Part shown: piece after piece, positions 59,877-64,000 of the stretch
How the letters are laid out: the number at the start of each line of letters is the position of its first letter
How positions within the stretch are numbered: the stretch's first letter is position 1
Assembly: GCA_937892115.1 (NCBI GenBank)
Contig: CALAUI010000025.1
Coordinates: 1 to 64,000 of the forward strand
Source: an uncultured Clostridia bacterium
GTDB lineage: Bacteria; Bacillota; Clostridia; Oscillospirales; Acutalibacteraceae
DNA length: 64,000 nt
Direction: 5' to 3'
Notes under the pieces: model-generated
The model's input: only the letters and a program-made list of their open reading frames with translations
Database searches by the model: none
Told to the model about the DNA's origin: nothing
Position numbers and translations under genes: made by a program

Positions 59877-60099
59877 TTCATTTCCTTGTGGTATACAAAT
59901 AGGGTATAATACACCATATTGTATTCATCTTATTCTATTACAATATATAGAAAAAATCAAGAAAAATTTTACAAAATATTGATTTTTTATAATAAATTTT
60001 TTAATTTGTTAATATTTGGTTATTATTTTTCAGACATTTTATGTCAAGTGTTTAGATTTTTTGCGAATTTTCCGTACGCATCCATACTTTACCGACAGC

Positions 60100-60127
60100 A
60101 AAACCCCGGGTGATTTCTCACCCGGGG
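60100..60127 (-). terminator. Terminator of the giant surface-protein gene
   Basis: CCCCGGGTGA and TCACCCGGGG (60104-60127) form a near-perfect stem with a short loop; minus strand continues TTTTGC. Confidence 0.85.
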
Positions 60128-60140
60128 AAGTTTGCGTTGA

Positions 60141-63100
60141 TTAGCTGAGGTTACTGAGCTCGAGCTTGCGGATTTCCATCTTTACGGGGTCGCCTTCCAT
60201 GATTTCGGGAGGAGTACCTTCCTTAGCGTCGAGTCTCTTTACGTGTGCCGTGGGCTTGGCGTAAAGGTCAAGCTTCTGGTACGTCGTACTTGAGTCACCC
60301 TTGAAGAGCTGATAGATTTCTGCGGGTACTTCAAGTGCATACAGCGTACCCGGCATGAACCTGCTGTTTGTAATGGTAATGTCGGTAGTCATGGGCCTCA
60401 GCACCTTCTTACCGTTTACTTCTTTTTCGACAAGCGCTATCTCGTTGGGATTTGATGCGGATCTTTCTACTCTCTTGAATACGCAGGTACTCGGATCAAT
60501 TACCTTCTTGGTGCCGTTCTTGTCAAAGTAGTAGAATTCGCAGTAAATTTCAGCGGATGCGTTTGTATCGGTAATCTTGAAGTAAATATCATCGTTTGCT
60601 GCAAGCTCTGAATCGATGCTTGAATCCGAATTGTATTCGGGGATTATCAGCAGATACTTCTCAACAGCCGTATCAACGGAATTTCTGTATTCAGCGCTGG
60701 GTACGGTGCATACTGTAGTATATGCCGCTACAAGGGTGTTGATGAAGAGCTTTGCTTCAAATTCGGTAAACTGGTTTGTATGACCTGCGCCTGTATATGT
60801 CAGGTTGCCTCTGGAGTACAGATAGTAGCCGCTCGTGCAGTTATTTCTGATACCTGTACTGGTAGTGGGATTGTAGTAGTTATCGCCTGCAAGAGCATAC
60901 CATACGGTGATGTCGTCGCCGTTGGGGTTAACCTGATATACCGATTCGTGAGTCATCTTGATGCTCTGAGTTCTGTCCATGATTTCCTTATACTGGGCAG
61001 TGCTCTTACCGTAAAGATCAAACAGCTCGTCGTCGTTGATATCGTAGGGATAGGTCGTGATACGGCCTCTGTTTACCTGAGTGACCTTGTCGGTACTGAT
61101 AAGGGGACGTGCATCGTCGGGGTCTTCAATGGAATACTTGATAGCATCAAAGACGTTGGAATCGTGGTCCATATATCTCTGAAGCACGTAGTCTGTGAAG
61201 CCCTGAGTATATCTGTCGTATTCGCCGACTATATTGCCGTTTGTGTCAACTACGGGCTGACCGTTATAGATATCCGTGTCGTGGGTTATGGGTACGCCCT
61301 TGTAGGATACGGTTACCGAGTAATCGAAGGGATCCTCCGTAACGACTCTTTCCTTTTCGTATACCACGCCGGTGTAACGGTAATCCTTCCAGCTCGATCT
61401 TTCCTCGTAAATTGGGTCTCCATTGGTTTTATATCCCGTGCAAACCTGGATTGTGGTGGGCTTTGCCACTAACCATACGTCGCCGAATTTTTCTACTACC
61501 TGCTCGCCTGCATTAAGAGCGTGAGTGGGGCTGTAGGTTACGGTCATCGCCTGATTGGTGTCACCGTCATACTTCTTGTAGGTCTGTGCCGAACCGGGTA
61601 TCCAGGCGATGGAGTGGTTGGTATCCAGCATACGCTCAACGGAAAGATCGTACTCGTCCTTGAGATCTGCAGGTACGTTCTTTACCTTATAATCGTAAAT
61701 GGTCTCGTACATGTACGCACGGCCCAGAACGTCGTTTCCGTATACACCTTTACTGCTATGTATATACTTAGCGTTCTGGTCATCCGTATCATCATAGCCG
61801 TTATAAATCGCTTTTGCTCTGGTGGTAATGGCGTGAGTGATACCGTAGCGGTCAAGACCGAGTGCCTCACGCATGATGAGGTTGTTCCAGTAACCGTCCC
61901 TTACCTTTGTATTCTTCATTTCATCATTTGAAATTGTGTATCCCGGAATATGTGCACCGAAGATGTCGTTTATCCAGCCGATTACTGTATCAAGTGCCTT
62001 AAATATCTTTTGACCGGCGTTATTGAGTTCTTTCTGCACATCGTTCCAAATAAGGTCAACGAAGTTAACCTGAGTGTTAAGGGTGTCGTGACAGAAGAGG
62101 GTGGGAATACCTTCGTTGATAAAGTCAACTATGGCAAGGGCAGTATTTAACTCAAGTCCTTCACGGATGATGGAGTCCTTGATACCGAAGTCGTTCCACG
62201 TTGACGTGGTTGAACCCCAACTGTCGCCGAAGCCCAGTATCAGCATGCTGAATTTCTTGAGGTATGTGGAATCGGCGCCCTTTTCCACGAATACCTTGTT
62301 CAGGTCGTGAATGTTGGTTACGGCAATGTCTATCCTGATATCGCCGCCGTTTACCTCAAAGCCCGTATGGAGCAGACCGTCTTCTCTGCTGACAAGCTCC
62401 TCAAATTTACCGTTCATTCTTACGTCACAGTTAAGCTCTTCTGCTTTCAGCCGTCTGAGATTTTCAATATTGCCGTCGTCAAACGTTTCGCTGTTGAAGA
62501 CGCAGCCCATATAGGTATTTGAGCCCCAGTAATTATCCTTGATTGTATAGACCTGATTGTCTATCGTCAGGTTTGCTTTCTTCTTTACGAGGTCGTCAAT
62601 CTTATTGTAGCTTGTGCTCCATGCACCGGGAAGTACCATCAGTGCCTTGATTTCGACTACGTCGTCTGCACTTGTGGGCTTGATGTAGGAGTAACCCGTA
62701 TAGGAAATTCTGCCCTGATAGGTTGTGTTGGGGTCAACGTTTTCCGTCAGTACGATTTTCCAGGGGATTATACCCGGCTTCATGTTATCAAGCTTGAACT
62801 GGAATCTGTTCAGCTCCTTGTTGTTGCCTCTTGAAATCTTGTTTGTTATAACCGTTCCGGGACGGATTTCGCTCTCAACAAACTTACCGTCGGAGTTGAT
62901 GTCAAGGTAAACGTTTGCCGTGTAGGTTGTCTTTTCACTGATGTTACTGTCGTCCCAGATGTAGTATTCAAGCGTGATAGTGTCGCTTGAAAGGGCATGG
63001 GGATACTGAACGGATTCAATATCTGTCTGCCATTCGATTCTGGGTCTTGCGATGTTATTCAGACAGTCCTCAAGCAGGGAGGTGTTGGCTTTTGCATCGG

Positions 63101-64000
63101 AAACGTTGAATACGTTATCTGCAAGTGATGCGCCCGAGCCGGACTTCTTACCCTTGTTATCCCTGTAGTAGTTCTTCAGCAGGAACTGGAACATGTAGGA
63201 GCAGTTGTCGACAACGTCGGGGTTGATTTCCGAGGGGGAGTGAATGTTAACCGTCTCCTTGTCGTTGTTTACCTTATACTTTACTGTACCGAGAGAAAAG
63301 ACGAAGGGAACGTCAAAGCCGCCGCTGGGGTTGTAGTCTGCATAACCGTTATACATATTTGAGTCGTGACGGGTATGAGCTCCTGTTGACAAGTCTCTCC
63401 ACTTGTATTTTACTCCATTATCGCCAACCTCATCGTATTTACCGCTTACTCTACCATAAAGCATAGGAGTAAGTTTACCGCCTTCTTTTTTAACAACGAG
63501 GTTAATTTGTTTACCATCGACGAAAAAGTTTGGAGTTGCACCGATTTCGCTCATGTCTAACTTATAGTTATTACCGAAGGGTCTCGTTTCTTTATTATCC
63601 CAACCGAATGTTGCCTCAAGCCAGGTACCCTCAGCTGTTATAACTCTTTCTGCCCATGATACTGTTGCTGACCATCCGTCAGGAATTCCGCCATCAATAT
63701 CGGTATAGAACTGATATTTTTTATCAACATAAGTACATCTGAGGTAAACATTTTTATCATATCTGTCATAGCTTATTTTCATGGTATTTGACTTGACAGG
63801 GTCAAGATTTTTACCGCTGTGTGAAATGGATACCCAGCAGTAGTAAGTACCTATGCAATCAAGGGTGAAAGAGTATTCGCCGTTATCATATGATACGTTA
63901 CCTGTACTTGATGTTATAACAAGCTTTCCGTCTGGTTGATCAGAACTCAGGACTTTTACATTTCCGTTTTCATCAATCTTTTCCCAGTTGTATTTTACAA
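60141..64000 (-). CDS. Giant surface protein, 5' end beyond the window (DUF5057-like, Ig-like parts)
   Basis: Open for 1285 residues to the window edge; the ATG at 63782 is internal, because the frame stays open upstream with an Ig-like segment (DCIGTYYCWVSISHSGK). In order: Ig-like beta domains, a long beta-rich region with several Asn/Asp-rich loops, and a central stretch (SMLILGFGDSWG, DFINEGIPTLFCHDTLN) like the DUF5057 proteins of gut Clostridia. Then further beta-rich domains to the C-terminal ELSNLS. No catalytic motif is certain. The DUF5057 match is from memory and needs a profile search. Probably exported and large. Confidence 0.7.
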   Translation of the reverse strand, partial: VKYNWEKIDENGNVKVLSSDQPDGKLVITSSTGNVSYDNGEYSFTLDCIGTYYCWVSISHSGKNLDPVKSNTMKISYDRYDKNVYLRCTYVDKKYQFYTDIDGGIPDGWSATVSWAERVITAEGTWLEATFGWDNKETRPFGNNYKLDMSEIGATPNFFVDGKQINLVVKKEGGKLTPMLYGRVSGKYDEVGDNGVKYKWRDLSTGAHTRHDSNMYNGYADYNPSGGFDVPFVFSLGTVKYKVNNDKETVNIHSPSEINPDVVDNCSYMFQFLLKNYYRDNKGKKSGSGASLADNVFNVSDAKANTSLLEDCLNNIARPRIEWQTDIESVQYPHALSSDTITLEYYIWDDSNISEKTTYTANVYLDINSDGKFVESEIRPGTVITNKISRGNNKELNRFQFKLDNMKPGIIPWKIVLTENVDPNTTYQGRISYTGYSYIKPTSADDVVEIKALMVLPGAWSTSYNKIDDLVKKKANLTIDNQVYTIKDNYWGSNTYMGCVFNSETFDDGNIENLRRLKAEELNCDVRMNGKFEELVSREDGLLHTGFEVNGGDIRIDIAVTNIHDLNKVFVEKGADSTYLKKFSMLILGFGDSWGSTTSTWNDFGIKDSIIREGLELNTALAIVDFINEGIPTLFCHDTLNTQVNFVDLIWNDVQKELNNAGQKIFKALDTVIGWINDIFGAHIPGYTISNDEMKNTKVRDGYWNNLIMREALGLDRYGITHAITTRAKAIYNGYDDTDDQNAKYIHSSKGVYGNDVLGRAYMYETIYDYKVKNVPADLKDEYDLSVERMLDTNHSIAWIPGSAQTYKKYDGDTNQAMTVTYSPTHALNAGEQVVEKFGDVWLVAKPTTIQVCTGYKTNGDPIYEERSSWKDYRYTGVVYEKERVVTEDPFDYSVTVSYKGVPITHDTDIYNGQPVVDTNGNIVGEYDRYTQGFTDYVLQRYMDHDSNVFDAIKYSIEDPDDARPLISTDKVTQVNRGRITTYPYDINDDELFDLYGKSTAQYKEIMDRTQSIKMTHESVYQVNPNGDDITVWYALAGDNYYNPTTSTGIRNNCTSGYYLYSRGNLTYTGAGHTNQFTEFEAKLFINTLVAAYTTVCTVPSAEYRNSVDTAVEKYLLIIPEYNSDSSIDSELAANDDIYFKITDTNASAEIYCEFYYFDKNGTKKVIDPSTCVFKRVERSASNPNEIALVEKEVNGKKVLRPMTTDITITNSRFMPGTLYALEVPAEIYQLFKGDSSTTYQKLDLYAKPTAHVKRLDAKEGTPPEIMEGDPVKMEIRKLELSNLS

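Noticed and set aside
60780..61472. 230-aa plus-strand frame inside the giant surface-protein gene
   Set aside because: Antisense shadow with Val/Ile-rich composition reflecting the opposite codon use.
1..64000. CRISPR array, prophage or IS element
   Set aside because: No regularly spaced repeats, cas genes, phage structural genes or transposases are visible; the only mobile-like signal is the inverted-repeat pair at 58758-59876.

Overview
The window looks like a chromosomal segment from an anaerobic gut Clostridia (Firmicutes), probably Oscillospirales/Ruminococcaceae-like. Evidence: strong purine-rich Shine-Dalgarno sites, a tandem glycine riboswitch on a glycine-cleavage operon, an oxygen-sensitive class III ribonucleotide reductase, an anaerobic sulfatase maturase, many Gram-positive signal-peptide and lipoprotein genes, and SigA promoters that often carry an extended -10 (TGATATAAT-like). 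I see no phage, CRISPR array, IS transposase or rRNA. The lineage is an inference from gene content.

Layout. 87-779: secreted lipase-like protein. 855-9152 (minus): one tight seven-gene operon led by an Old Yellow Enzyme flavoprotein and containing an unassigned membrane-anchored protein, an unassigned 539-aa protein, a GH16 glucanase, a GH28-like beta-helix protein and two endonuclease/exonuclease/phosphatase-fold enzymes. 9300-11350: a small zinc-ribbon protein, a secreted metallo-beta-lactamase-fold protein, and an unlisted 41-aa membrane peptide gene with its own promoter and terminator. 11478-18469 (plus): glycine riboswitch, then gcvT-gcvH-gcvPA-gcvPB-lplA-lpdA, a complete glycine cleavage system with lipoate attachment. 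18511-23750 (minus): GH18 protein, beta-CASP metallo-beta-lactamase, uridine-kinase-like protein, MFS transporter.

24032-29592 (plus): a secreted Cys-rich repeat protein with a folded leader, two paralogous zinc-ribbon/membrane proteins, an NfeD-SPFH membrane pair and a HAD phosphatase. 29619-36891 (minus): WYL-type regulator with a palindrome in its own promoter, small zinc-ribbon protein, and the operon asd-dapA-dapB-hydrolase-nrdR-lipoprotein; a plus-strand lipoprotein gene lies between. 37050-41578 (plus): queA, a TIM-barrel enzyme, GtrA-like protein, metallophosphoesterase and Ntn hydrolase. 41721-45832 (plus): nrdG, nrdD (with a fused C-terminal redoxin domain) and trxB, behind NrdR-box promoters; nrdR itself lies 9 kb away, so regulator and targets are in one window. 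45946-46851: aldo/keto reductase.

46927-54430 (minus): anaerobic sulfatase maturase with two Cys-type sulfatases, then a second Old Yellow Enzyme flavoprotein with a short-chain dehydrogenase. 54605-54815: two tRNA-Leu genes. 54942-64000: surface and secreted proteins: a lipase-like protein, a von Willebrand A membrane protein whose start codon is separated from its ribosome site by a hairpin, a secreted protein with tandem C2H2-type zinc fingers flanked by nested inverted repeats, and the C-terminal 1285 residues of a giant surface protein that runs off the window.

The strongest candidates for something new are the inverted-repeat-flanked extracellular zinc-finger gene (58758-59876), the NrdD-redoxin fusion with its closed NrdR circuit, the 41-aa peptide gene, and several compact regulatory arrangements (face-to-face promoters at 36928-36996, a palindrome in the WYL promoter, and the hairpin inside the start-site spacer at 57041-57075).
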